A DNA stretch of 64,000 nt from positions 118,281-182,280 of the forward strand of contig MNCI01006048.1 in assembly GCA_015680685.1 (NCBI GenBank), given 5' to 3'. The notes below the pieces were generated by a model, which was given only the letters and a program-made list of their open reading frames with translations, was not told the origin of the DNA and did no database searches. This DNA is from Gnetum montanum (taxonomy: Eukaryota; Streptophyta; Gnetopsida; Gnetales; Gnetaceae). Each line of letters begins with the position of its first letter. Position 1 is the first letter of the stretch. This document shows, piece after piece, positions 1-10,430 of the stretch. The translations under genes and the position numbers were made by a program.

Positions 1-1160
1 GTGGTTAGATCATCGTAGCAGAGTTGAGGCTATACCTCTACCAAAACCCATGAAAATGCCAATTTTGGCAATTCCCAAGGTATTTTTAGCTTTTCCAAGC
101 CAAAGTATAGGCATGAGGTAACTTTTCCACTTGGGAAGTGAGGCAACACTAGCTTCTAAGACATTTTGTAGCTCTAAAATCTAAAGTATGCATGATTGTA
201 GCTCATGGACTACAAGTCTTACATTTACAATAAAATCTTGCCTCAAGCTAGAAAATGAATGTTACAATTTGGAAACATGAATTTTTGGTGGTGTTTGATT
301 TAGTATGACAAAGAAATCAATTTCTCTAATCATGCTTCTATACAAAGTAGCATCAACAATGGTTATCTTGTCTTTATTCTTTAGATTTATGTTGTGAGGA
401 AGAGAAGTACTAGTACTTCTTCTTTGTTGATTTTTTACATTTCTATATGTTTTGTTTAATGAATTTTAATTCCCTACTTTTCTTTTTCAACTTGTATTTC
501 AAGAAAATACTTCATCTCCCTTAAGTTTTTCATTTCAAATTCATTCTTCATGTTTTTTTTAAGTCTTTTATAAGTTCATCATTTGTGGCTATGAAGATGA
601 GATCATCTACATAAAGAGAGGTTATTATGAAGTCCCAGTTATCATGTTTATAGTATAGTATTGGTTCAAACATGCAAGATGAATATCATTTTTTACAATA
701 TAGTCATTTATTCTATGGAACCATGCTCTTGGGGCCTGTTTTAGGTCATATAGGGGTTTTTTGAATTTGCACACTTTTTCTTCCTTACCTTTTCTGATGT
801 ATCCTTATCTTTGATAAACATACACTTCTTCATTGATACTTCCATTTAGGAAAGTTTTGTTTACATCCATCTAATGTAATTTAAGTTTGTGATGCATAAC
901 AATTGAAAGAATAAGTTTGATGGTTTCAAATCTTGCTACTAGAGAAAAAATAGCTTCATAGTCTATGTGCTTCTTTTGGTTGAACCACCTTACAACTAGT
1001 CTTGCTTTATGTTTTATGACTTCTTATTTTTCATTAAATTTGACTTTGTATAACCATTTACAATCAATTACCTTCTTTCCTTTTGTTCTATCCACTAATT
1101 TCCATGTTTTATTTTTCATGATGTCTTCAAATTCTCTATTCATAGCTTCTTTTCATGTAT
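1..1160 (-). pseudogene. Copia reverse transcriptase (and start of RNase H) remnant
   Basis: This is the reverse transcriptase of the first copia element, which copies element RNA into DNA. The minus strand, read across several frames, gives NKTWKLV and KWLYKVK (about 1050-1130), DYEAIFSLVARFETI (about 900-980), a degenerate MDV.KTFLNGSINEEVYV, LYDLKQAPRAW near 720-760, and the catalytic block SLYVDDLIFIA with YVDD codons at 602-613. Left of it is FEMKNLREMKYFLEIQVE, the usual link to RNase H. The catalytic aspartates survive, but stops and frameshifts interrupt the gene throughout. It runs off the left edge of the window. Confidence 0.88.
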
Positions 1161-1379
1161 TTTTTTCTCAATGCTTCTTCTACATTCTTTAGTTCAAGAG
1201 AGAAAGATAATTATGCTATATTGCTCATGGCATTAGATCTAGTTGTTCTTCTCTCAAATTTATTATTCAACATTTGTTGTTTGTTGTTAAAGATGATTTC
1301 TTTGTATCCATGATTTGGGATTGTCATGTGCTTCTATCCTTTCATTTGAATTCTAAAAGTCTTTCATGTCAAATTTATT

Positions 1380-2330
1380 TTTCATGAAAACCACATCTTT
1401 AGATTAGTGACATTTTTTCTCTATGGGATGAAAGCAAGTGTATCCAATTGTCTTGGTGTCATATCCTAGAAAAATGCATTTCTTTCCTTTGTTGTTCAAT
1501 TTATCTATGAATTGCTTTGGAATTTTTACATAATAATAACATTTAAATATTCTTATGTGTTTTATATTAGGAAATTTCTATAGAAGAGTTTATAAGGAAA
1601 CTTGTCTTTGTTGTTTCTGCTAATTATTCCACTGGTAATGTAGGTTGCTACATTCATGACCATGCTTCAAAAAATGTTAGATATTTAAGCATTTTTAAGA
1701 AGACATCTCACTATGTCTTGCAAGGTTGTATTTTTTATTTCTATAATTTCATTTTATTATGGACTATATCCACATGTGGTTTGATGAAAAATGCCCTGAT
1801 GTATACAAAAATATTTGAATTCTTGATTGATGAACTCTCCCCCTCTATCTAATCTGATGGTTTTGATGGACAAGCCCATAGTATTTTTTCATTATCATGT
1901 AAGCACTTTTGAATTTGATTATTGGGTTAGCCTTGCTTTTCATGTTGTATGTTTAGGTATATCTTGAGAAATTATCTACCATGACAAGTGTATAAGTGGC
2001 TCCTCCTATAGAGGTGATAAACATAGGTCCAATGAGATCCATGTAAAGAATATCAAGAGGGCTTTCTTTTCTTTGCATAGTTTTTGTGTAAGGACTATTT
2101 ATTTTCCTTCCTTGAATGCATATTTCACATTTTTCTTTGAGAGTATCGCTAATTTGAATTCTTATTTTTTCTAGTTTATTGTAAGAGGTGTGTCCCAATC
2201 TTTTGTATCAAATTTTGACTTATTCATTTTTTGTTTGATAGTTAAAAATTCTTTGATATGGATCTTTGTGTGTTCCTTTTTTTGAAGTGGTAACTTAATG
2301 ATGGTTTAGTTATTACCTTGGATGTGATTT
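1380..2330 (-). pseudogene. Copia integrase remnant
   Basis: The best stretch (1953-2198, minus) begins MGHTSYNKLEK and contains CEICIQGR, part of the HHCC zinc region of copia GAG-pre-integrase. It continues with LDILYMDLIGPM and YTLVMVDNFSRYT, the start of the retroviral integrase core with its first catalytic aspartate (YMDLIGP). Toward 1480 the minus strand gives CIFLGYDTKTIGYTCFHP, the usual copia integrase C-terminal block (canonically KCIFLGY). Stops and shifts separate these blocks. The position between gag and reverse transcriptase confirms the copia class. Confidence 0.85.
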
Positions 2331-2799
2331 CTTCTCAAATCAAAGTAACTAGAATCTATGTAATATATTCTAGTGTTGTAGGCTTTTGTTTTAATGATTT
2401 CTTCTTTATTTTACTTTTTAATAATTTGGAAGTCATCTTTGAAGCAAATTTTCATTTCTTTCTTAGCCATTTGTCCTACTCAGATAAGAGGATTTGAGAT
2501 ATTTGGTACATACAAGACATCAATGATGGCTATAAACTTATTGTTTTGTAATTTGATAATGCAATTCTAACTCCTTCCATGTTAAGGTGATTACCATTTT
2601 CTATTTTTATGTTTTCAATTATTTTTTATTTATATAGAAGAAGGTAAGACTTTCATGGTGTCATGTGATTTGAGAATATGTTATCTATAATCCAATAATT
2701 TTGTGTAATTATTCTATTGGAATTGAGATCTTTGATCTTACCTTGGAGGTCTTCTTTATTTGATGTCATTGCTCCTCCATCTTTGTCTTGGAGTTGAAG

Positions 2800-3690
2800 A
2801 GCATCAAGTCCAAAGTTGTACTAATATACTTCTATTGTGTGGCCTATTTTATTACAAATTTCTCATAGAGGGATTTGAGCATTTCTCTATTCTTGTGAGT
2901 TCCATCTTCCTTTTATGAAATCTCTACCTCTATTATCTCTTTATAAAGTCTCTAACTTATCTGAGTTTCTTTTGTCTTGAGAATAACTTTTATTGAATCT
3001 TTCTCTTCCTATACTAGCTATGAAGACTTGTTCTTTATCATTTTTGTCAGTTCTCAAACTTTCAAGTGCTCTCATTTGAGCAATTAGACCATCCAGAATG
3101 AGTTTTTTAAATTCGTTATTTTGTAAAAAGTTCATCGTAATGTTTGGTATTTAGGATCATTGTAAAGAGCTCCCATAATTTTTTGTACTTTTTGATCCTA
3201 AGTAAAGCCACATCTGAATTCATCAATGTTTTTATATTGGTGTACATATTTTTATAACAACTCTTCAATGTATTTATCTCTTCTAATATGTAATTTGTTA
3301 AATTGAAATTTGTACAGTAGTTCTTTTGTATGTTGATTTGTGGTGTTGCTTAGGCAATCTGAGCATAATCTTTCCCACTCTTGTTTAGAAATCTCTAATG
3401 AGCATAATCTTCTAGCTATTTTTTTTAATACATTGAAAATAATGACCATTCTTGCATGTGAATCTTTTCTCTTCCACTTTTCTTCTTCTAGAAGTTCTTG
3501 AATCAGAGGATCTTCTATATCTTTATTTTTCTCCTTTTTTGGTGACTTTGATATGGAATTTTCTAGGTTCTATCACATCCCATACTTCATTAACATTCAA
3601 GAGTTCTTTTATCATTTCTTTCTAGAGAATTAAATCTTCAGTCCCATTGAAGATAATGGGACATTTTGCTATTTCCTTGTTGGAACTCAT
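2800..3690 (-). pseudogene. Copia gag remnant
   Basis: The minus-strand ATG at 3690 starts MSSNKEIAKCPIIFNGTED, which resembles the N-terminus of plant copia gag and lies just after the primer site. Broken frames follow: 3252-3449 and 2941-3135 (NNEFKKLILDGLIAQMRALE), the UBN2-type gag body. A degraded zinc knuckle (CNKIGHTIEVY) is read near 2810-2860. Several stops (for example after TEDLIL) show it cannot give a full protein. The protease expected between about 2340 and 2800 is not readable. Confidence 0.75.
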
Positions 3691-3693
3691 GGT

Positions 3694-3710
3694 GGCTAGC
3701 TCTGATACCA
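3694..3710 (-). promoter_or_regulatory. Primer binding site for initiator Met tRNA
   Basis: The minus strand reads TGGTATCAGAGCTAGCC, whose first 12 bases match the complement of the 3' end of plant initiator-methionine tRNA. It lies three bases inside the LTR end, as expected for minus-strand DNA priming. Confidence 0.9.
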
Positions 3711-3713
3711 ATT

Positions 3714-4247
3714 TGTTAAAAACTTCTTCTTGAATTATTGACTTATATAGGTTTGAATTTTGATCTTCTAGATGTAATAATTCTAGAATTTCTAAAATTT
3801 TGGATTGTGAGAAAATGTTATATTTAAATCTTGATAATGTATTTAATATGCTGGTTGCTTGATAATTTGGTTACACTGATGACTGATGATAATGAATTGA
3901 TAATTCAGAATGAAAGTTGTTATTAGTAATAAATGTATAATGAGAGAAGAAAGAAATATGAAAAATCATGAAATTGCAAAGAAAATCAAATGTCAACTTT
4001 TTTTCCTTCAAAATAGATCATTTCATTCATGTATGACCTTACCATTTATAGGAAATGATTGGGGTCATACTTGGTAAACTTCAAAAGCCATTCTCCATAG
4101 TGAAAATAAAGAAATTTATGAAAAATAAAGGTGAGTTGGGGCCAAAATACTTTACATCTTCCATCAACTAAAAAATATATGAAAATACTTTAACTTTGTG
4201 TACATTTGTGTTCATGTCAGTAGAACATTGGATACTAATTGCTAACA
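3714..4247 (-). repeat. 5' LTR of first copia element (534 bp)
   Basis: The plus strand begins TGTTAAAAAC and ends TTGCTAACA, giving TGTTA/TAACA inverted ends. The inner border is fixed by the primer site. The outer border is inferred from the inverted ends, because the partner LTR is outside the window. Confidence 0.75.
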
Positions 4248-4812
4248 AGATATATGATCACATTTCTTGAATACCCTAAATCTCATTTGGTTATAGTTGT
4301 TCTATTGTTAATGATGCTTCATAAAACTCCACCTAGAAAAGCTATTTCTCACTATACAAATTTTATTAACAATGTTATTCCTCCTATTAGGCCAAATAAA
4401 CTTGTCAAAAATGGGAAAGTTATGATAATAGAAAATGAAGAAAAATACAAAACACAAGTAATCTAGATCAGGGTAATTAAGAATATGGTTTATCCTCTAA
4501 GTTGACATTTGCTTCTTCTAAAGTGCCAAATATTAGCATGAAGTATATTTCTAAATTGTACAAGGAATTTATAACCACAAGAAGAAATGTCAACTCCAAT
4601 AGACCTCTAGAGATATCTTTGTTATTGAGGGCATACATGGTAATCATGATTCCTCTAAATAACACCTACAATCATACAATAACATGTTGGTGTATTGATA
4701 TTACTTTAATTTTTTGGTTTGTTAAAGGCTAAAAATTACATAGCTTATTTTCATATGTCCAATATGCTCTTAGAGAAATGGGAACAAAACATAGAGCGAT
4801 TATATCATAATT
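4248..4812. other. Stretch without a recognised feature
   Basis: AT-rich sequence between two copia elements. Short open frames of 62-76 codons occur on both strands, but none has a motif I recognise. Probably decayed repeat or old intergenic DNA. Confidence 0.5.
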
Positions 4813-5278
4813 TGTAATAAAATTTGTGGAAAACCCCTAAGATTGAACAACAGATAGAAGGAAGAAAGTTGAATGTGATATCATGAATAAAAATGGGTAA
4901 CAAAATAAAAGGACAAAAAAGAAATAAATGCAAAAAAGAACAAAGATTTATGTTGTTTGACAAGGTACCTACATCCATGAGAATGGAGAGTTCTCTTTAG
5001 AAAACCTAAGAAGGAATAATACAAGCAACCACACTACAATACAATAGTTGCTTATAGATATGCCTCTCCTTACTCTTCTTGTTGATCCAACACACATCCC
5101 ATTACAATATTATATAGCACTTAGGCATACCTTAAAAAAAAAGTGATGATAACCACTCAATTTCTCCTATTTTAGCAATGAGAATAGATGCCCAAAACAA
5201 CTAGGAGTGTTACAATTTGAAGATAGAAAACTGGCATACAAAATTTTAGAACTTCTAAATCTGGCTCACATCATTATA
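4813..5278 (-). repeat. 3' LTR of second copia element (466 bp)
   Basis: It aligns by eye to 8309-8787 over its full length: both share GGAAAA.CCTAAGATTGAACAACA near the start, the ATGCCTCTCCT.ACT and TTGTTGAT blocks, ATATTATATAGCAC, and GGCTCACATC at the end. It starts TGTAATAAAA and ends ATTATA where the partner has ATTACA. It lacks the internal 35-bp duplication of the other LTR. Confidence 0.88.
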
Positions 5279-5293
5279 ATCTCCACCTTGAGA
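5279..5293 (-). promoter_or_regulatory. Polypurine tract
   Basis: The minus strand reads CTCAAGGTGGAGAT directly before the 3' LTR. Plant copia elements have a purine tract of this kind (CAAGGTGGAGATT) at this position to prime plus-strand DNA. Confidence 0.7.
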
Positions 5294-5891
5294 CAAAATT
5301 GATCCTTGTATCTACTTCATTGAATCCACTATATCAACTACTCAGCTCCCTTTGATGAAGCTATAAGAAGTTCAAGCACCACCTAAACTTCAAAAATAGA
5401 AGAGGCTTTGTTAACATATCCATTGGATTCATCGAAGTGTGAACCCTCTAGAAATCTACATACCTTTCCTCCACCTATTACCAAACAAAGTGGTATTTCA
5501 TTTGGATGTGCTTGGACCTTTAATGAAATGTTGGATTATGTGCCAAAAATATGGTACTTTGACTATCACAAAAGATTGGAATCTTCTCCTCATGCCTGTC
5601 CAAATAATCCAAAAGATTCTGCAACAAAATCCCTTTTCTACAAGCTTGTGTAGTAGTAATGTGTTTTTCCTCCATGGTAGAAAGAGAAACCACTGACTGA
5701 AGCTTGGGCTTCTAATAAATAGTTCCTCCTGCCATTGTGAACACTTTCCCTAATGTAGACTTTCTTTGGTCCAAATTGCTTGCAAAGTCTAAATCACAAT
5801 AGTCTAGTAAGCTCTTCTTATCTCTACTGTAGCAAATAGACAACCCTAATGTTCCTTTAAGATAGCTAAGAATCCACTACATAGCCTTCCA
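5294..5891 (-). pseudogene. Copia RNase H remnant after an RT deletion
   Basis: On the minus strand from 5891 the frame reads WKAM.WILSYLKGTLGLSICY, then LLDYCDLDFASNLDQRKST and SLSTMEEKHITTTQACRRD. These are degenerate forms of the copia RNase H blocks KWILRYLKGT, YCDADWAGD...RKST and S..EAEY.A. Immediately before it the same frame reads MEEEMKCLLKNMTW, the very start of reverse transcriptase. About 200-230 residues of reverse transcriptase that belong between these blocks are absent. One codon, TGG for W (5889-5891), is shared by both blocks. Confidence 0.85.
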
Positions 5892-6189
5892 AGTCATATT
5901 CTTTAAGAGACATTTCATCTCTTCTTCCATGATTGGTTTCAACTATTTCTATTGTTCACTCCTTAATGCCTCTTGATAAGACATTGACTTATCTATATTT
6001 GTAATCAAAGCAGGATAGGAAAAATCTTCATAAAATATTTTTGCTAGGTTACCCTTGGTTGCCCTTGAATATCCTCTTAGCTCCACCTATGTCTATGTTT
6101 GTTTAAGTACTTCCACTTGACTCTCTTCTCTATTCTTCCTATTGTTATTACTTTCAAGTAATTGCATCTCCATAAAAACTTCCTTTGGA

Positions 6190-7230
6190 TAATGACTCTA
6201 TATAGTCTATTCCTATTCATTCTACTATAAAAGAGAAGATTATCCAAGAACTGTGCATATCTTCAATTTAGGATCTAGCTTGCTTCTCTGGACACTTGAA
6301 ATATGAACATACAATATGTAGTCAAAGGTCTTGAGATGATCATATATCACTAGTGATCCACTTCATATCTCCTATGGAGTCTTGCAATTGATTACAAGAG
6401 AAGGAGTCGTGTTTACTAAATAACATGTTGTATTAACTACCTCCATCCAAAATGCCTTGTATAGCCTTGCACAACTCATCGTGCTTCTAGCATGTTCCAT
6501 AAGCATACAATTCATCCTTTCTACAATACCATTCTACTATGGTGTGTCTGGAGCTATCAAATTCCGTTTGATTCCTTTAGATTTGCAATTTACCTCAAAC
6601 TCCTTCAAGATATATTGTCCTCCACAATATTATTTTAAACATGTAATCTTCCTACTAGTACTCCTTTCCACTAATGCTTTAAAAACTGTAAACCTTTCAA
6701 AAGCATCAGATTTTACTTTCAAAGGAAAGACCCATACCTTTCTTGATTTATCGTTAATGAAGGTAATGAAATACCTCATACCTTCCAAAGATACTTGAGA
6801 AGCCAAACCCCAAACATCACTATGTATAAGATCCAAGGTATCCTGACTCTTGGTTCTATTACTTGCAAACTTGACCTTGCATTGCTTTCCATACACACAG
6901 TGCTCATAGAAGTTGTATTCTATTCTATGTACTCCTAGTATCAAATTATTCTTGAGTAGAGTGTTCAACCTAAGCCCACTAATGTGGACAAGTTGCCTAT
7001 CCCATAACATGGATGTAGTAGCTTCCCCAACTGTAGCATTTTCTTCTCCGATCAACTTGTAGAAATTCATATGCTTCTTATCCTTCATCACCACAAAAGA
7101 GCCTTTGGAAACCTTTAAGAGATCATTTTTGCCTATGTACCTGCAGCCAAGAACATCCAAAGGACCAAGATAAATTAGACTTCTCCTCATATTTGGTGCA
7201 TGCTTCACATTTGTGAGAGTTTTCATAACA
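6190..7230 (-). pseudogene. Copia GAG-pre-integrase and integrase remnant
   Basis: A 198-codon open frame (6630-7226, minus) contains the zinc region (LVHISGLRL, then YEHCVYGKQCKVKF) and the integrase core start LDLIHSDVWGLASQ with the first catalytic aspartate, then YFITFINDKSRKVWVFPLK. The zinc site is damaged: the leading WH is WD, GH is VH and the first cysteine of the CxxC is Y. A shift follows, and 6190-6480 gives NTTCYLVNTTPSLVIN, the HLKTFDY block and RSKLDPKLKICTVLG, the integrase C-terminus. It is non-functional. Confidence 0.88.
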
Positions 7231-7499
7231 TTGTCATGTGTCCTAATCTAAACAATGCAAATACCAAAAATTCTAGCCTCATCATTTGTTCCCATCAAAA
7301 TTTTCTCCCCATCAATTTCTTGATATGTCTGAAGCCAAGATCTATTGGGAGTGACGTGTCATGAGGACCCTAAACTAAGGATCCAAGAACCACTATTAGA
7401 AGCCTCTAAAGTTGCAAGAATTGCATATCTATTTTTTGAAGAATCTCTATTCACAATGTTCTCCTTATTTTTAGAAGATGAGTTGTCTTCTTCTTCTTA

Positions 7500-8267
7500 C
7501 TTGGCTTCCCATTCTCGCTTTTAGGTTCTAACATTCATGCTGGAAATGTCCCTTTGTATGGAAATACAAGCACTTATTCTCCTTCTTGTTTCCTTTTCTA
7601 GATCTTGACTTTGATCTAGAAAAACCTTGATCAAAACCTCTCTCCATCATGCATCTTCTAGTTTTTAGGCCCTCTTTGGACATTTTCGTATCTAAGGCCT
7701 TCATCCTTTCTTCTAAAAGAAGAGTTGCAATCACTATCTCCAACTCTATGGTATCCTTTCCATAAAACAACATGGTTGCAAGAGGCTTGTATGATGGTAG
7801 GAAATATTTCAGCAAGATGAGGACTTGATCTTCCTCCTCAACCTACACCTCAATGCTTAACAAGAGGCAAATAAGCTCATTGAGAGCATTCAGATGGACC
7901 ACAATGGACATCCCTTCCTTCATTTTGAAGTCATAGAGCTTGAACTTTAAATATAGCTTGTTTGTGAGGGATTTGATCATATACAAATCCTCTAACTTAC
8001 TCCATAATGCAACAACTAAAACCTCTTTTGCAACATTGAACAAGAACTGATCTACAAGACTCAAGCAAATACTACTCTAAGCTCTCAGATTCAATTCCTA
8101 CCAATCTTTATCTAACATTCCTACGAGTTTCTTTTCTTTTCCCTACAACGCCTTGTGCAAACCTTGCTGAATGAGCAAATCCTTTACTTTGATCTACCAC
8201 AACCCAAAGTTGTTCTTGTTATTAAACTTCTCCATCTTGAACTTTGCATTAGAAACCCTAGAGGCCA
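7500..8267 (-). pseudogene. Copia gag (UBN2 type) remnant
   Basis: The minus-strand ATG at 8267 starts MASRVSNAKFKMEKFN, a typical plant copia gag start about 25 bases after the primer site. Frame 7843-8064 continues SLVDQFLFNVA, ALWSKLEDLYMIKSLTNKLYL and the LYDFKMKEG block with LNALNELI, the UBN2 domain. Frame 7528-7815 ends with a basic stretch and the zinc knuckle CLYFHTKGHFQHEC, whose second cysteine is F. In-frame stops (after FGLW and HKAL) and a shift disable it. Confidence 0.88.
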
Positions 8268-8290
8268 TTCTTCTACAACAATCACCAACT

Positions 8291-8306
8291 GCCTGCTTCG
8301 ATACCA
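8291..8306 (-). promoter_or_regulatory. Primer binding site (Met tRNA-like)
   Basis: The minus strand reads TGGTATCGAAGCAGGC two bases inside the 5' LTR. It keeps TGGTATC and nearby bases of the initiator-Met site used by most plant copia elements. Confidence 0.75.
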
Positions 8307-8308
8307 AT

Positions 8309-8787
8309 TGCAACAAAATTTGCGGAAAAATCCTAAGATTGAACAACAAATAGAAGGAAGAATACTGAATGCAATACCATGAATAAAAATGAGAAACACA
8401 GCAAAAGAGCAGTGGAGAAATAAATGCAGAATAGAATAGAGATTTATGTGGTTTGACAAAGTACCTACATCCACAGAAATGGAGGTTTCCTCTTTAGCAG
8501 ATCCACAGAAATGGAGGTTTCTCTTTAGCAGATACAACAGATTCTTACAAATATGCCTCTCCTCACTTTTCTTGTTGATTCGACACACACCCCTTCACAA
8601 TATTATATAGCACCTAGGCAAACCCTAAAATAGCAAGTGATGATAAATGCTCACATTCTCCTATTTTAGCAACAAGAATAAATGCCCAAAACAACTAGGA
8701 GCATTACAATCTTACAAACCGAAGATAGATAATTGTCATACATAGTTTTAAAACTCCTAATTTTGGCTCACATCTCACATCATTACA
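8309..8787 (-). repeat. 5' LTR of second copia element (479 bp)
   Basis: Partner of 4813-5278, starting TGCAACAAAA and ending ATTACA. It carries a local tandem duplication (8469-8539) of about 35 bp, containing CCACAGAAATGGAGGTTT and CTCTTTAGCAGA twice, that the other LTR lacks. The duplication therefore arose after insertion or during the last replication. Confidence 0.88.
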
Positions 8788-8821
8788 TAAGCAACCTTTA
8801 GTTCCTCTCGACATTGGTACA

Positions 8822-9068
8822 CAGTGTTACCGTGTTACCAGACTTGCAAAGTTTCAGCTAGTACTTGTAGAGTTCTGGATTTTTTTAAGAAAATGGGTCA
8901 CTCGCGACTCACAAGTCGAGTTGAAATTTAGACTATTTTAAAAGATTAAATATAGTGAAAATTTCAAAAAGGGTTGAGCTGAATTTTGACCAAGTCTTCG
9001 GACTCGCTGATTCCGAGTTTATTGCTGAAAAAACGAGTGACTCACAGAGTCCGAGTTTGGTAACACTG
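8822..9068. mobile_element. hAT-type MITE (247 bp)
   Basis: Perfect 10-bp terminal inverted repeats, CAGTGTTACC at the left and GGTAACACTG at the right, are flanked by 8-bp near-identical direct repeats TTGGTACA (8814-8821) and TTGGTATA (9069-9076). An 8-bp duplication with CA...TG ends is the hAT signature. GACTC/GAGTC words are dense near both ends, as expected for transposase-binding subterminal repeats. There is no coding capacity. Confidence 0.88.
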
Positions 9069-9369
9069 TTGGTATATGAGCAACATATTTAAGAGTTATG
9101 GCATTTTTACCTACAAAATTACAAACATATATCATTAATATATAAGGAAAACTGTTAAAATTCATGCTTAATTTCGTTCATAATGAAACACACGTATAAT
9201 TTTCATTTTGATTTTCTATATCATGATTATTTGTCTAGCTTGCTAATTTTGACTAAATAGGGTAGGCTAATTTTGACTTGCTAAGTCACTGCATTGAAAA
9301 ATACAGTTTGCTATCTGAACCAGCAAAACTTGGAAATCAACATCACCGCATCATTTTGTAGCTTCGGCA

Positions 9370-9670
9370 TCCGAAAATCCCAGAAGGTGCAGTCATATAA
9401 TCGTTCTTGACAAATATGGAACTCCGGTTGCTGCAGGCTTCAGCATAACAGATATCATTCAGACAACGGCTGAGGAGCTCGTGAAGAAATTGAGAGCTGC
9501 TGTTTCGCCAAAGCCTTGAGGAGCATTTGAAGAAATTGAGAGCTGTTATTTTAGCAAAGCCTATTGTAATGCCGGTGGAGAATGCACATTGTCCAAATTT
9601 GACAATCATAGAGACACCTGGATTTGTCGTCAAGATAACTTCTTTCCCAGAGGCACCAAAATAGATCTTC
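9370..9670 (+). pseudogene. Dynamin-related GTPase fragment (DRP5A-like)
   Basis: One plus frame reads IIVLDKYGTPVAAGFSITDI, then AEELVKKLRAAVSPKP. After a frameshift it gives EEHLKKLRAVILAKPIVM, HCPNLTIIETPGFVVK and a stop at 9661-9663. From family knowledge this matches the GTPase domain of plant dynamins of the DRP5A (cytokinesis) type, where PIVM...HCPNLTIIDTPGFVLK precedes and includes the G3 motif DTPG. Here G3 (9599-9622) is ETPG. A 46-bp segment is tandemly duplicated (TGAGGAGC at 9471 and 9517), which causes the shift. Only about 90 residues of the GTPase domain remain and no P-loop is seen. It is a broken host-gene piece; assignment to DRP5A rather than another plant dynamin is from memory of motifs. 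Confidence 0.75.
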
Positions 9671-9679
9671 ATTTTTATG

Positions 9680-10430
9680 AAATCCTTGTACAATCATTAA
9701 TTGAGTAGTGCTCATCTTTACTATATGAAATAACATAGCTAACTGACATCCTTGCATGAAAAACATTATTCTTGACATGTAAAATAAAACAAGTAGTTAT
9801 TTAGATGAATTACAGAGATATGATCATTATTCTTATTATGAAACTAAATTTATGTATTTGTTATTATAATTAATAAACAGTATGAGTATTGTTTTTGCAC
9901 TTTCCGTGATAATGAAATTTGAACTTTAGGAAGTCCGTGCGCAAAATCAACCTGAAATAATTTACAGAGATTATGAAGGTTTTTTTTAAAATTTATTCTC
10001 ATGCTAAAATTACGCATTGCCATGCGAATTGTAGAGGGTTAACTGCCATGAAGAAAATATAATAATTATTGAAGACGGCCATAGAATTTCTAGATGTTGG
10101 TTTCTGGGCATAAATATGACTGCTTAAATGGGTTTTATTGAATTTGAACATGAGTGGAAGGTGATAAGAGGTTTAAAGGAAAAGCCATTTAAGCTACAAT
10201 GACATTTGCAAGGGACTCATGAAATTTATCGTATGCTGACATTTTGGAAATTGGTGGTCTATATTCTCTATTTTTCATTTGAGAAATGTAATATTTGTTC
10301 AATAAATTTTAATGGAATTTGGATATAATAAAGATTTAAAATATGATAGCCTTCTTCCCTTTGGTCATGGTCTCAATCCCTTTCTAAAGCCCTATAGAGA
10401 CTATATTCTTGCCAAATGCAAAATAATAAA
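9680..10430. other. Stretch without a recognised feature
   Basis: AT-rich sequence. I see no coding motif, terminal repeats or RNA gene. Confidence 0.5.

Larger units (their letters stand above)
1..4247 (-). mobile_element. Ty1/copia LTR retrotransposon, 3' part cut by window edge
   Basis: Reading the minus strand from 4247 leftwards gives 5' LTR, primer site, gag, zinc knuckle, protease remnant, integrase and reverse transcriptase. This is the Ty1/copia order, with integrase before reverse transcriptase. The RNase H end and the 3' LTR lie outside the window. All reading frames carry many stops and shifts, so the copy is dead. The LTR ends TGTTA/TAACA fit a copia element. The parts are listed separately. 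Confidence 0.9.
4813..8787 (-). mobile_element. Complete Ty1/copia element lacking reverse transcriptase (3.98 kb)
   Basis: Two similar LTRs (4813-5278 and 8309-8787) bracket minus-strand gag, integrase and RNase H remnants. A primer site lies inside the right LTR and a purine tract inside the left LTR, so the element reads right to left. The reverse transcriptase core is missing through an internal deletion at 5889-5891, which explains the short length. Flanking 5-mers (TAATT left, TAAGC right) do not match well, so no target duplication is claimed. Confidence 0.9.

Noticed and set aside
6457-6798. 113-codon plus-strand frame as a gene
   Set aside because: It overlaps antisense to the copia integrase, whose minus-strand motifs are clear.
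8184-8588. 134-codon minus-strand frame spanning gag start and LTR
   Set aside because: It crosses the LTR, primer site and gag start in a frame different from MASRVSNAKF. A chance frame.
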